Below are positions 24,212-36,630 of a DNA stretch of 64,000 nt, in pieces. The notes below the pieces were generated by a model, which searched no databases, was not told the origin of the DNA, and saw only the letters and a program-made list of their open reading frames with translations. Location: the NCBI GenBank assembly GCA_947561395.2, contig OX387193.1, forward strand, positions 6,944,001-7,008,000, read 5' to 3'. Each line of letters opens with the position of its first letter. The first letter of the stretch is position 1. The position numbers and the translations under genes are program-made. The DNA comes from Buxus sempervirens (lineage: Eukaryota; Streptophyta; Magnoliopsida; Buxales; Buxaceae).

Positions 24212-25998
24212 TTTTTTTTTTGGTAGGAAGATAACTATGTCATATCATTCATAAAGAAAAACATTACATTGAGAATAGCCGCAGCCTCCATTGATGAAAC
24301 AGAAAAACAACCATGAAAAGGTTGTCTGAAAAAATATAAAAGTGGAGAAGTTGAAGCCCCATTAGACAAATTGCAATTCTTAAACAAGGGGTCGGACTTG
24401 TAATCAAAGCTACATGAAACCACATGAAGAACAGGAGTAAGTTCCGACAAAGGGTCCATATCAACACGGATTAAAAGTCCCAATAAAGGGAGTAAAGGCA
24501 TCTACATCGAAGATGAGATAGCCAACAAGGGAGTTCTTGGAGAATTGAGAAAACTCCAACTAACAACTTCAATTTGGATAATGGGGGGCAAAGCTCCCCT
24601 GTAACGAGTAGGCCCAATATAGAAACACCAAAACACTAAACAACAAGACTTAAATCTAAACCAAAAAACCAGAAAAGGGCGGTCATCGTCGTCGATTCCA
24701 CCTTGCATGGGGACCATAGTCCTCCCGTCGGAGTCGTCAAAAAGCTTCAGGGAACTACTAGGAAAGGCAAACAGGGTCATGAACCAACCCAAACACAAAG
24801 TCAAGTAAACCCATCAGTATATTATCATTTTTAGAGGACCTCCAACTGAAAGATGTAAAAGCAAAAAGATGGTGGTCAGATGCAAAGGGCAACCACCCAT
24901 CCAGCATTTTCTAATAGTGAAAATTAGCCAGAACATGACCCGGATGTCACCGTCATCCGCATCGGCGTCATCGTCCTCTTCAGAAGTGGTTTCCATCTTC
25001 GTGATACTTACTAGGGCTGCAACTTTGGTCAATTTGGTTTGGGTTATATAGTCTTTGGGTAGGTTTTTGTTCTAAAAATAGATAACCGAATTTATTTGGT
25101 TCAGTTTTGGGTTGAAGGATCGGGTTAATTGAATCGAACCGAATTTCCTAAGTGTAAAACTGAACCGAACCAAACTGAAATATAATGATATATATAAAAT
25201 ATATAATAGATAAAATAGTTCTCTGTACTTGGTTTTCAGCTCTTTAAATCTGGTTGGTGATGATCAATACACTAAGTTTTGGAATCATGGTGATAAAGCA
25301 AATGATCCTGAGGAAGACATTTAAGATCTAATTGTATTTCATTAATTTTGTTTTGAGATAAAGTTTAATTGTCAATTAATTATTGTGCAAGAAGAAAAAA
25401 GTTGTTGTGTGTATTATTTAAAAATTTTTTTTGGACAAAAGTAAGAATCTCTCTCTTGATAACAGGTTTTAAGTATGTGAAAATGACCCAAATCGAATAA
25501 CATTGGCAATTCGGTTCAATTTGAGTTGGGTTACGGGTTTTCTTTAAATAATCGGTTTGGATATTTCGGTTCTAAGGTCGGTTTGATTCGGTTTTGGGCT
25601 GACCATCAGTAACCTTGGCTTGGTCTTGAGTTGAGGTCAATCCGAATCAATCTGCACCGAGTTACAGCCCTAGTACTTACCAACACAACAAGAGCTTAGC
25701 CAGAAAAACCAGAAACCCGAAGGATTAATAGGAAAGAAACAAGCTTGACAGACTTGACAGAGGGATACAAAAGAACGCTGATGAAAATGAGAGCTAAAGC
25801 TGGACGGAGAGTTAACCGGAGAACAGCGAGGACGACGTAAGCAAGAACACAGCCATGAACCCCCCACGGAATTTACTCGTGAAAACCGGAAAACATGGCA
25901 AACCCGCTCACATACAGGGAAATTCGCTTAATCTATACGTAAACTTCAAAATCGACCTCAAAGCCTTACGCTGACAAGACCCCACTCTTTTCAACCAT
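24212..25998 (-). mobile_element. Retroposed LINE-like segment, interrupted by a hAT
   Basis: On the minus strand the segment ends in an A10 run (T10 at 24212-24221). It is flanked by the direct repeat TTACGACTGCA at 24195-24205 and 25999-26009, extendable to about 17 bp with two mismatches. A poly(A) end plus an 11-17 bp duplication is the signature of target-primed retroposition. Without the nested hAT it is about 1.1 kb and shows no reverse transcriptase, so it is a deleted LINE, a SINE-like unit or a retroposed transcript. Minus-strand open frames (24235-24501, 24502-24804, 25670-25867) match nothing I know. It ends about 370 bp upstream of the ERF-A start codon. Confidence 0.7.
25012..25672. 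mobile_element. hAT-type non-autonomous element, TAGGGCTGCAAC family
   Basis: Ends TAGGGCTGCAAC and GTTACAGCCCTA are inverted repeats. The flanks ATACTTAC (25004-25011) and GTACTTAC (25673-25680) match at 7 of 8 positions. The interior is rich in GGTTYGGTT/AACCGAACC. The same family occurs at 61033-62205. Confidence 0.85.
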
Positions 25999-26372
25999 TT
26001 ACGACTGCAATACTCAAAGTGGACGTCGCTGTACCGAAACAGTAACTGACGGGCAATGAGGTGATGTCTTACTAAGAGAACTGACGGCGTAGGAGCTAAC
26101 AGCTAATTGCTAGCTTGCGCCAAATGCGTGTGCGACCTGTTTGTCAATCCCGCACGTGTTCTTAAGACCTTAAACTAAACATTTCTTTTTCACAGCTGGA
26201 GTCATGTTTTGACTCTCTTTCCGCGAATTCCCCACGGACTTGACCCCTCCTGAGTCCTGCCATCTGAATCCCTCCTCCTCCGATCCTTAATATAACCTAA
26301 CATGACCTCACTTGATACCTCTCTCATTAAACCCCTTATCCTTCACCCCCCATAAAGCCCCCTATTGGATAC

Positions 26373-27086
26373 ATGGCTGATGACCCTCCCACTAACGTGC
26401 GCCAAGCAGACCAACCACCACCACCTGATCCTCCTCCTCCTCTTGGAAACCCAGGAGAGCCATCCCCACAATCATCTTCCCTTCCCACGTGTGATAGCCC
26501 ACCAGTTCAACTGCCTCATCCACCAAAGACTACCATGCCCACCACCTCTTCTGGTGGTTCAACTAACCAACCCACCGCCGGAAAACACCCTTTGTATAGA
26601 GGAATCCGCTGCCGGAGCGGGAAATGGGTGTCGGAAATTCGTGAACCACGTAAGACTACACGAATATGGCTTGGTACGTACCCTGCACCGGAAATGGCTG
26701 CTGCAGCTTACGACGTGGCCGCGCTGGCCCTCAAAGGTGCAGGAACTGCTCTCAACTTCCCGAACGAAGTCCATTCCTACGCGATTCCGGCGTCTGCATC
26801 TCCGGCAGATATACGAATCGCAGCAGCTAGTGCAGCGGCGTCGAGACAGCCGAAGCCGGAAACCAGTGACACCCCAGAAGTCCGTAAGCCTGAGAGTGGT
26901 GAAACGACCAGTACTGGATTGGCAACAGGAGAAGAATTCGTCGACGAGGAGGCGCTTTTTAACATGCCCAAATTGCTGGTTAACATGGCAGAGGGAATGC
27001 TGGTGAGCCCACCAAGGATAAACTCGCCGCCGTCTGACGACTCGCCGGAAAATTCAGATGGAGAAAGTTTGTGGAGCTATTCTTGA
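26373..27086 (+). CDS. ERF025: ERF025-like AP2/ERF transcription factor (DREB group III), copy A
   Basis: Intronless gene of 237 aa. A proline-rich N-terminus (residues 1-72) is followed by one AP2 domain at about 74-131 ([20 protein letters not shown], then [20 protein letters not shown], then ALNFP), with the Val and Glu of the WVSEIRE block that mark the DREB branch. After it come an alanine-rich helix ([12 protein letters not shown]), an acidic block with [20 protein letters not shown] (about 193-212) typical of the ERF025-027 clade, and the final LWSYS. Such factors bind DRE/GCC-type elements in the nucleus; the clade's own role is poorly known. A TATA-like TTAATATAACC lies at about 26287-26297. 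The start gives the usual MADD-type N-terminus. The gene lies between the TraB gene and the CBF array, the same neighbours as Arabidopsis ERF025. A near-identical copy is at 38323-39036. Confidence 0.95.
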   Translation: MADDPPTNVRQADQPPPPDPPPPLGNPGEPSPQSSSLPTCDSPPVQLPHPPKTTMPTTSSGGSTNQPTAGKHPLYRGIRCRSGKWVSEIREPRKTTRIWLGTYPAPEMAAAAYDVAALALKGAGTALNFPNEVHSYAIPASASPADIRIAAASAAASRQPKPETSDTPEVRKPESGETTSTGLATGEEFVDEEALFNMPKLLVNMAEGMLVSPPRINSPPSDDSPENSDGESLWSYS

Positions 27087-30000
27087 GAAGGTTCATTTAC
27101 CAACTATCACCAAAAAGATCATAAAATCTTTAGGAAATTAAACAATGAAGCTGCAACATATTAAAGGGGGAAAAGGGTTAATTTTGATCAGAGGATTGAG
27201 AATAGAGTGATTTGAACTTGGATGGTTCTTGAGTTGATATGATGGTTTAAAAAATTCAGCTCAACGACATGAATTCATGCGTTTGCAGGGTTTCAGTTGT
27301 CTGGTATTTATTAGTTATGCGCGTTGGATGATAAGAATAGCTTTGTATGTAGATTGATTGAACTCAATGAAACCGGTGAGATATGAACTGGTGATGCTGG
27401 AATTTGCGCCACGTGCCCTTCTGGGTGCCTGTTATTTTTCTTGTTAATTTATTTTCAATTCTTATGGCTGTGGGCATAGCTGAGTCTCTCACCTCGCTGT
27501 GTCTCATTAGAAAAAAGGAAAGGCTCTAGCCTAATAAGGACACGACCGGGTCACAAGACGATAGGTCCATCTTTAAATTAAGGAGAACATAAACTGATAA
27601 TCTCTCTCTCTCTCGCGTTTAGACAGTAAGGATTTGATGTGAAATTGGAGGCATGTTCTCTCTAGATATGTAGGTACAAAACTACAAATGGGGTTTTGCT
27701 TTTTGATTTCAGTATTAATTACTGCTGTCGAGCTTATTTTCAATTTCAATCAAAGCTACAGAGCTTTAAAGCAAGGTCATTGCCGATGCCGACCATGTTC
27801 CCTTCGCTTATATGTCAATGGTCCCGCCAATCTTTTACTTTCTGGGTGTTGTAGACCTTTAGTTCTAAGTTTCTAAGTTCTAACTTCTAACGACTCTCTA
27901 ATTCAGTAGTTCTTTCGAGATCCACAAATAGAAACCAATATCTTCCAACAAAGAAAAAGAAAGTCGGAATTACTTTTTTTCTCGACCATATAGTTGAACT
28001 ACATCAACGCGCATCGATCGTGACATCTTTGCTCAGGTCGGCAAGAAATTAATTACATGGCATGGCAAGTGCAGATGATCAATGAGAACCATTCACTTCA
28101 ATTAAATATGGATTCTCGTAGTTCTAAAGTTACCCATAACTCTTAATTATCGTTTGAGGCTTCTTCAAAATCTTAAAGTGCACATCACTGATGAATTCAT
28201 CTAAGCCATCCTATTAAAGGGTTTCAAGGGATTTATATTCTCTCTCTACTTCTCTCTCTATTTTGTGTAAGATAAAGAGAGAGAGAGAGATTTGGTTTTT
28301 AATTGGCTCAGCTAGCTAGACCAATCACTAATACCAATATTGAAATCTAGAAGTCAACCAAGAATCTATTTACGGGCCATCAATTCAAGTTTAAGTGAGA
28401 GATTAAACAAGGGTTCTGTTGTAATATTTGAGGGAAATGGAACAGTGAAGGGAAGTCGGCCATGACCATGAGAGCTAAAGTGGAGTATCAACTATCAAAG
28501 CTGAAAGTTGCTGTCTCCCTTTTGAACGGCAAATTAAAAGGAAGAAAAGAAGAACATACAGAGATGCGGTCGCGCTAATCCATATGATTTCCTTAGAAGC
28601 CGAAATCCTCAAAGTTTGAATTGAAAGAAACTTTTGACTGCCGTAAGACATTTCTGTACCAATCACATAATAACCGGCTGGTCATACGTCTTCTTCCTAC
28701 TCCATCCTCTCTCTCTCTCTCTCTCTGAGTCTTGGAAATGCCCTTGAAGACAGAGTCAATGACTGGAAAGCCCTGTGGGAAGGAGGTTGGTGAACTGACC
28801 TGAGAAGGTTCGTGGTTTTGTTGGACAACTTGACCTAGAAGATGACCGAGAAATTATCAAAGAATCCCATCATTTTAGGCTTTCTTGTAGACAAACGTGT
28901 CTAGAAAAAGATAATTACATCCCTGTACTGTAGATTGCATCGCGTTATAATTATAAGCTGTTTCTCTGAACACTGATGAAACCACATGGCTGAGTGGATT
29001 CTTTTTACACTCTTAACCACTAGAAGCTATGTACGACAGCAACACCTGGTGACTGGGTGAGGCTTCGCTGAACAATATTCTTGTTTACTGTGTTGCGATT
29101 TTCTCGGTCTTCTTGCAAGCTCCCACAAGAAAATTTCCAAGAAAGTAGTAGTAGGTGCAAGTCCTGAAGTGCATCCAAGAAACATAAAATTTTTTTAGAT
29201 GGTAATAGGAAAATATTTACCCAACAAGAAGTTGAACTGTTAATGATCATTCAGTCAGACATGTATGGGTTTTGGAGGTTTTCTGAGAAAGAACCACCAA
29301 CTATATGTGGGGATCGTCCCACCACCAATATAATCCATTCCTATTCTGGTAACCAAAAAAAGGGGGGATTTTCAAAGCGTCTTCATGGCCTAGCCAAATT
29401 AGTACTCTACTTTAACTTGTTTTGAATATAATTTATCTAATCATCCTTTATTGGAGTTGAAAACCTGTGAACAGTTAAGAGTCGAGGGAGAAAAGAAATG
29501 AAAAATGAGTGGAAACCTGTGCATGTGATAATCAAAACCAGGCATGATAACCCCTTTTACTTTCTCAATTATTATCAGTCCACTTGCTAGAATATATTTT
29601 ATAACCTTTCAGTACAATACAAAGCAACAAACCCGAGATTTTCGTTTAAGACAATTATATAACAATTCAGAACAAGATTCTGGATATTATTGTAGATATA
29701 AGGGATGATCGATGAAGATTTACTATATTTGATGCTTTCCACCATGGAAAGGTTGAGAGCCTCAGCCATCAATTAACTAAAAGAAATGCTAATGAACCGA
29801 GGAATGTCGGCATCATATGATGGCAATAGAGAGGTGCACACCACTTGGGTGGCTGTGGACATCCATTGGTTAGTGTACTCGAATACAGAAAAGAATAAGA
29901 GGGGACAAACATCCAACGTGGTAGACAGTATATCTATCTCTTTTCTGGGTTGGGTTTTTAAATAGGATCAAGAAAGTGACTTTCCTCTTTTAGTCTTACT

Positions 30001-30713
30001 AGGTCTTGTAATGAAGATTATTATAAGTAGAAGAGGGTGCTGTGCCCTTGGCTCTCTGGCTTCCACGTATTATACAACGGTAGCCTTGGGGAAGCACAAT
30101 TCAATGGCAAATCATTGTCTTTTTTCCCTCATTTGTGATTCTCTCATTCTTGGTGTTTGAAGATCTTTGCCTCTGGTGCCTTGACTTTTAGTTTCAGAAA
30201 CATGCTTTTTTTTCTTCCTGTACCATTTTGGCTCAAGTTTTGAGATATATATATATATATCTTCATCATCTGTGCAAGATCGACCTCACTTTTTAGCCAC
30301 TACAGTCAAAAAAACAAATTATCTTTCAAGAAAGCAAATCGATCAAATTTCAAATTAAAACACTTTTAAATATCTTTTCAATGGTTGTTGGAACTAATCA
30401 ACTGTAAGGGTCTCAACAACTTTAGGTGCATAAGGGAGAAGACTGAATATATTTAATATTTTAACTAACTGATGAAGGAGAAGAATTTTTCAAAGGCATA
30501 CTTACACAGAAAAATATGATCGATACCTTCGGACTGTTTGTTAAAAGATATATTATTAGTTGACTGATGACATTTACCTATTAGATGAAGCCATTAGGTT
30601 TTAACAGTAAATGCAGATCTTGTTTGACTGTAAGCCAGAGGTTAGTGCCTTTCCCCAACCAATCAATTGGTGTATCTTAGGTTTTAATTCGGCAAATTTC
30701 GTTCCCAGGTTCG
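27087..30713. other. Intergenic between ERF-A and the tandem array
   Basis: Homology with the ERF-B copy stops near 27306. Beyond that is unique AT-rich DNA with short CT/GA tracts (27601-27615, 28241-28290, 28709-28727). I recognise no gene, RNA or bounded transposon in 27310-30713. Confidence 0.4.
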
Positions 30714-33700
30714 CACCCAAACAGCTCCAGTAAAGCTAGTTTCTGCTGGAAATTAAGGGCCATTACCAATGAAAATTAACCTTGACCATCTTAATCCTTG
30801 TTCTTCTTTGGGGTTTTCCTTCCTTTCTAAGAATGAGCTAGTTTTTATATTATAACTTTTAAGTACTTGATCATGAAGTCCGATTAAAAAGATGCAATTA
30901 CCTGGTTGACTACTGCTAATTACACTCACCCTCAAAAAAAATAAAACTGCTTTTTATGAGTGGTGTGATGATTAATATGAACAAGATGAGTTTGATCATA
31001 GTCCTTAGGAGATGAGCCAATCGCTTCTGGATTAGCAGCTCGGAGACCTGCCTCTCTCATCAGATCTCATTGGTGGGTTTCTCATATTTTGAGGATCCTG
31101 GCCTATAATGTGATCAAAACTTGTTCTGGGCTGTGATGCTTATTGAGATTATCATACACAAGCCTGCCCATATCTTCAGAAATTTAATTTAACCTATCAT
31201 CATCAATAGATAGACAGAAATGGAAAAATCCTCAGAATTGATTAATCTCAAGTACTGACATGATTCCATGAACTCCTTTGGTATACTTAATTATTATCAT
31301 ATAGTCTTACTTTCAGAGGCTGAAATCTTTGATAGCCGATGAATCAAAGAAGCAAACTAGAATAGCCCAAATAGAGCCCAGGTTTGACCCTGTCCACCAG
31401 TAGCCTGACCTGCTTGGGTCACACGTGGGCCCCCGGCGGTGGACATGTGAACTTCATGGCATGCAACAGCTTCCACCGTCAGTCAACTGAATTCTCAGAG
31501 GTTTAATTTGTACCATATTAGGTCAAATCTGGATTTGGTTGTTGGGGACACTTCATGGCATGCATGCAACAGCTTCCACCGCCAGTCAAACAAAATCTAG
31601 GAGGTTAATTTAATTTATACCTTAGAAGAAGGTCAAATCTGGATTTGGTTCTCCGACCGCACGCAGTTTAATTACTTACTGATAATGAAAACTAAACCAC
31701 TCTTATTGACTCACCTTATTAGATTCAGAATCCATCTTCAGGCCAAATTCTAGATCGAGTCAGAGCTTTCAGGGTCACCTAATCCTTATCTGACTTCAAG
31801 TTTCGGTGACAAGTTTTTCCCTCGGAATTTTCGATGCGACGCACCGGCGTCACAGAAGAGGCGTTTCTTCTCGCCCACAGAAGAGATGACCAGGAAGATT
31901 AGTGGCTTCGCTCCACTCAGTCAAAAGCTTGAACCTTTGACCAAGTGAATATAACAGATATGGTCTTTGTTCAAGCCGCCTTGGCCCGGCCCGGCCCTAT
32001 GGTCTGAGGCTTGTAGGACTATACCCAACCTGCCCAGTTAAAAGCTATACCAAGCCTTAGACCCACTGTTGAAAAATAAAGAAATTTGTTTTTTGCCAAT
32101 AATGAAATATATGTATATATAAGAGAGATCAAAATTATAAAGAAAATTAAATATACAAGAATACAAAAAAAAAACAAGCTATAAAATAACTATTAGCCCC
32201 GCATGAGAATTCTAATACATGACCAAGCCCTCCCAAGAAATTATCAGGCTTTCTAAAAATTTTGCCCAACCCAACCCAATGGACAACCAACAAGCCTGTC
32301 GAAGAATGAGCCAGTCATCCCAGGCCGGACCCATGAACACCCCTAGATAAAAGGACAAGGTTGGTGAAGGCCTACCCCCATCGTGACCATAAATTTAAGT
32401 TATAAAATCAAGTTAGGTTGGATTTCTAGGTTTATAATAAAATCTTGCTGACATAACCCAATTAGGTATTAATTTACTCTTCCAAGTTAAACTTGTATTC
32501 TTAAACCTATCTACATACATATCACGATCAACCCAACCCAACTGTGATCCAATACCCAAAAAAAAAACCTTATTGCCACCTCTTGCAAGCGGTTCTTTCA
32601 TAACTACACTCATCAAATCACAACTTGCATGATGATCCAATTCGTTGTATCAGTAAAACTAGAGATTAACAACCTAGCAGTTGACCCATCCAGCATTACC
32701 ATCGTTAAAGAACATTCGAGGATCACTTCAGAGTCCGGGTCAACTATTAACTTCAAGTGCTGGGTTGAACCGGGCCGCCGTCGTCTGTTCGGGGTATATC
32801 CGGTCCAGACTGGTCCGGATTCTAAGAGCATTGAAGGACGAGGTCACTCTCCATGCTCGCGAGTTTAAGGGGACCCACAAGCTTTTGGGGGATATTTATA
32901 AAAGTGTTGAAAATGGACCACGTGATCCACGCGCTTCAACTGGCGGTTACTTTATAACAAAGCTTCTAACTGTCAACCGTGTTTTCTTTTTCTTTTTATC
33001 TGATATGAAAAATCTTATCCTCACGTCATTTTAAGATTGAAAGCTGTTCTTTGTCTCCGTATGCCACGTCACTCTTCCTTTCGTACTTTAGTTTGCAGCT
33101 TTCTCGGAAGTGAAGTATGATACGAGGAGTACATTCCTCGCCGATCTATCATAAGCAAAATCACGTCCACATATATTCATTATAAACTAAATTAGAAATG
33201 ACAAACTATTTGACAAAAATCAAAATATAATACAAAATATTCTAAAATTGAGATGGGCTTTATTATCAGAGAGGATTCTTTAAATGTTTCTTTTGAGACC
33301 AATCTCTCCTCCACCCGCTTTAAACATTCCTCATCTCCCTTTGTTAGGGGATGAAGTTGTCTGCAATGTAAGGTTTCATTAGCCCCTACTGTTGGAGTGC
33401 GACTGATGATGCTTTTGTGTGATCAACGGTTTTTTTTTATTTTGTAAAAGTATTATATGGGGACCACTTTAAAAAAAAAACCATTGATCGTTAGATGCTT
33501 TACGTGAAAGCATCTTACTCCGACAGCAAAGGCCATATAGAGCCTTAAATTGCAAACAATTTCATCCCCTCCATGAGGCGCCCTCTATACAAAAGTAGAC
33601 CCTAACAATCTTACTATTAGTAAAGTCAACCTTCGGAAATATTCATTAGGGATTCTAGCCCTCTTTTTTTCTCCCATAAATATCTTTCACAACAAATGAA

Positions 33701-33821
33701 AACCCCAAAATAAAACCTCCTTTCTAATATATTTTCAACTTTAACTACCAACTTTCATGTTGTACGATTATCATCCATAAAAATACAGTTATCTAGAGAC
33801 AAAATTACCCAAAGAGTTGAG

Positions 33822-34786
33822 TAGGGGTGCTCAACGGGCCGGCCCGGCACTGCCCCAACCCATTGAGAGCGGGCCGGGTGTGCCACGTTCCCAGTGAGCT
33901 GCAGCACGCGCGGCCCGTTTAGATAATACCCCGGCCCAGCATGGAATCCCCCAGTCAGTGGGCCAAGCCGGCGGACTAGGGGTATTAAAAATGAATTTTT
34001 TTTTAAAACAAGAAAAAATCCAAAAAAAATAGTAAAACAATCACAAAAAATTTCTAAAAAATATTTTTATTATTCACAACTAGGTTGGCACCCCACTCAT
34101 CTATCTTTTGCTTAAAAAATGTTTGCTAGTGGCCTTAAGAAGACACGTTGTTGTCCATTCAATCTCTGTATTAAATTACAAATTGATTATTTAAGGTTTT
34201 GCTTTAAGATGATTTAGGATTTGGACAGTAATTAAGCATGGAAGAGAGATGCTCAATAGAAACGTACGTTGTGTTGCAGGAGAATGAAACGAAGAATAAC
34301 ACCCATTAAAGACTTAAAACAGTCTAATTAAAAACCATGGACTTAACAAATATATTTAATTAGAGATTTTATAACAGCTTTTTTGGCTTATTTATACCTC
34401 ATTATTTTCTTAGCTTTGATTGATTATATAAGAGCTTCTGTAATTATATTTTCCAACAATCATGGGGGTGTCCTTAATTTTTACTTAAAATAATTTTATG
34501 ATACTATTGATGCAAGAAATTGCTATGTCCGAGTGGTTAAGGAAACATATTTGAAATATATTGGGTCAAGTTTGAACCCTACTATCAACATTTTTTTAGA
34601 TTTATTTAACCTAATTGGACGTGCCCCATAACGTGCCAGCCCACGCGACCTACTTCGCCGCGGGCCTTTGCCGGCCCGCATGCCTTGGCGGGCTGCGCCT
34701 AAACATGCCGCGGCCCAGCCCCCCTGTCCCGACACATCACGCTACAGTAAACGTGCCGTGCCCGGGCCGGCAATAAGCAACCCCTA
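33822..34786. mobile_element. hAT-type non-autonomous element upstream of CBF-A
   Basis: Ends TAGGGGTGCTCAACGGGCC and, inverted, CCGGCAATAAGCAACCCCTA bound 965 bp. The flanks GAGTTGAG (33814-33821) and GAGGTGAG (34787-34794) match at 7 of 8. GC-rich GGCCGGCCCGG arms enclose an AT-rich core with a tRNA-like stretch. Units 2 and 3 lack the insertion, so it came after the duplication. It lies about 0.5-1.5 kb upstream of the CBF-A start codon. Confidence 0.88.
34519..34589 (+). pseudogene. tRNA-Ser(UGA)-like pseudogene
   Basis: The sequence has an A-box-like TGTCCGAGTGGTTAAGGA, an anticodon loop TTTGAAA reading TGA, and a B-box-like GTTTGAACCCT, followed by a T-run that would end Pol III transcription. 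This is the layout of plant tRNA-Ser(UGA), but the long variable arm is missing and stem pairs are lost. It sits inside the hAT element, so it was captured or is the head of a SINE. Confidence 0.65.
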
Positions 34787-35049
34787 GAGGTGAGGCAAAA
34801 GAAAGCCTCAAGTGCGAGGAATCCAAATCGTTGTATTCAAATATTCTTAAAACCCGTGTCAAAAAACCAACCACACATTATAAATCGCCGATTATTTGGC
34901 CTCTCGAGAGAAAACGACCTATTGTGCTCACCAGTCGAAATCGGCACTTCGGTTTCCTTGTAGGTATACGTTCATTTCATTCTGAAAAAGTAAAAAACTA
35001 ACACCTGTCTCCAACGGACAGAACCATCTATTAAGAACGTGATCTAAAA

Positions 35050-35202
35050 TGACGTCATCACCATGACCAAACATAGCAAACAGCTGGTGAAAAGGCAATC
35101 CAACTTTCCTTCTTTGCGGCCCCTCTGGCTCCTCTTCACATTTCCGTAATCGCGTCAAAATCGCGAACGCGCGTTCCACTCTGCACACCAAAACATATAA
35201 AA
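35050..35202 (+). promoter_or_regulatory. CBF-A core promoter module
   Basis: Seen in order: palindromic TGACGTCA (35050-35057, bZIP type), E-box CAGCTG (35081-35086), CGCG box ACGCGCGT (35167-35174), and TATAAAA (35196-35202), 90 bp before the ATG. The E-box, CGCG box and TATA recur in the same order before CBF-B and CBF-C. From known CBF biology, E-boxes (CANNTG) are ICE-type bHLH sites and CGCG boxes are CAMTA sites; binding here is inference. Confidence 0.7.
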
Positions 35203-35291
35203 GCCTTCCCTTCGCAGTTAATTCAGAACAGAACGAACACTTTCAGCACAGTCAACACACTCCCCATTGCTGAACTCAAAACTCCTCTTCA

Positions 35292-35930
35292 ATGGATGCC
35301 TTCAATACTACACAGTACACCGACACACTCTCATCAACGTCTGATACAGGCATCAAACTCCGGGGAGTTTCGTATGAGGAGGTTTTGCTTGCGTCGGATC
35401 GTCCGAAGAAGCGCGCCGGCCGAAAGAAGTTCAGGGAGACTAGGCACCCGATATATCGCGGTGTCAGGCAGAGGAATTCCGATAGGTGGGTATGCGAGAT
35501 GCGCGTGCCGAACAAGAAGTCAAGGATCTGGCTTGGGACCTTCCCGACTGCGGAGATGGCCGCCCGGGCTCATGATGTTGCTGCAATGGCACTTAGAGGC
35601 AAGTCTGCATGTCTTAATTTTGCAGACTCGACATGGCGTTTGCCAGTTCCCGACTCCGCTAGTGCCACTGATATTCAAAAAGCTGCTGCAGAAGCAGCAG
35701 AGGCTTTCAGGGACTCGGAATCCGATCAAGGAGTGGCTTCTGCTGATGATAAGAGAACAGTAGTGGACGCAATAATGTTGCCGGAGAACTTGTTTTACAC
35801 AGACGAAGAAGCTGCAAGCATGGCAGAATGGCGGATATTCTCTCCAAATCCTTATATGCGAACGACTGGGTTCGATTGGGATGACATGGAAAACAATATT
35901 GACGTGTCGTTATGGAGTTACTCCATCTAA
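35292..35930 (+). CDS. DREB1: CBF/DREB1 transcription factor, copy A
   Basis: Intronless, 212 aa. The CBF signature [16 protein letters not shown] (residues 38-53) precedes the AP2 domain (54-111: [40 protein letters not shown]). It is followed at once by DSTWR (112-116), the counterpart of the canonical DSAWR. The acidic C-terminal half holds [10 protein letters not shown], and the protein ends SLWSYSI, the LWSY activation motif. Family knowledge: CBF/DREB1 proteins bind CRT/DRE elements and switch on cold and dehydration genes; the signature helps nuclear import and DNA binding. Position 19 of the AP2 domain is Val (V72), not Glu. CBF-A has Met70 where the other copies have Val. The start fits the conserved MDAF N-terminus shared by all copies. 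The promoter has a TATA box 90 bp upstream and a hAT insertion further up. Confidence 0.96.
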   Translation: MDAFNTTQYTDTLSSTSDTGIKLRGVSYEEVLLASDRPKKRAGRKKFRETRHPIYRGVRQRNSDRWVCEMRVPNKKSRIWLGTFPTAEMAARAHDVAAMALRGKSACLNFADSTWRLPVPDSASATDIQKAAAEAAEAFRDSESDQGVASADDKRTVVDAIMLPENLFYTDEEAASMAEWRIFSPNPYMRTTGFDWDDMENNIDVSLWSYSI

Positions 35931-36471
35931 TCTGATTGGATTTGACAACACAGTTCCCCCATTTCTTTGTAATATAGTACATATAGATGCAGATTGTATT
36001 TAACTGCATTGCTCATACCAACTTTTTTGACTGGTATGGTCTCACAAGTAGAAAGCCCATGGAATTTTAAGTTCAATTCTAAAAAGAGTTTGCTCTTCTG
36101 TGAGTTTGTTGTGAAGAAGAATGGAAGCTTTTCCTTGCCAATTCTCAAACCAGACAAGATGGGTCACTAAATGTAAGATCATGATAGTGTTATAGCAGCA
36201 AGTGTTAAAAATTCAGAATACTTACAAACTGTAAAATTTTATAAGTCTGATTATGTATAATCCATCCAGGCATGATTATGCATAAACGTTCAATAGAAAC
36301 AACAATATACATCACAAAAGGAAGATACATTAGAGGAGATAGGTGGGGTCTTCCCATGTATCTACAAAAAGGAAATTTATCTACATATTAGGGAGCCCCT
36401 TCTCCATTGTATAAATGTTAGTAACTGAATGAACTGAAAAGGGGTTAGGATTGCAGAAAAAGAATGATTCG

Positions 36472-36630
36472 CTAGTCAAAAATAGAAGGCCACGCCTCAC
36501 AGACCTGGACAAATTTGGACTGGACAGCTTTCTTCTTGCTTTTGAAATCCTTTCTCTGCAATTTTCAGAATTCTCAGCCAAACCTTCCGCCGGATTTGCC
36601 TGCTGCATTTTTACCAAGTTGTCATTGAAA
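36472..36630 (-). pseudogene. Broken 3' exon of a convergent gene, unit 1 copy
   Basis: Minus-strand remnant homologous to the open exon at 54809-55078. A 133-bp deletion between TACC repeats removed the splice acceptor side and about half of the exon, and two extra T's near the end shift the frame past the old stop. The surviving protein text is MQQANPAEGLAENSEN to LSSPNLSRSVRRG. Confidence 0.6.

Noticed and set aside
24235-24804. Minus-strand open frames as a real gene
   Set aside because: They lie inside the retroposed segment and resemble no family I know; no splice or start evidence.
26365-27006. 213-aa alternative frame over ERF-A
   Set aside because: Shadow of the ERF gene; no motif, and the AP2 domain lies in the other frame.
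32629-33034. Short open frames in the upstream block of unit 1
   Set aside because: Not conserved as frames in units 2 and 3, where indels break them.
35296-35763. 155-aa second frame overlapping each CBF gene
   Set aside because: It recurs in all copies only because the CBF sequence recurs; the main frame carries all family motifs.
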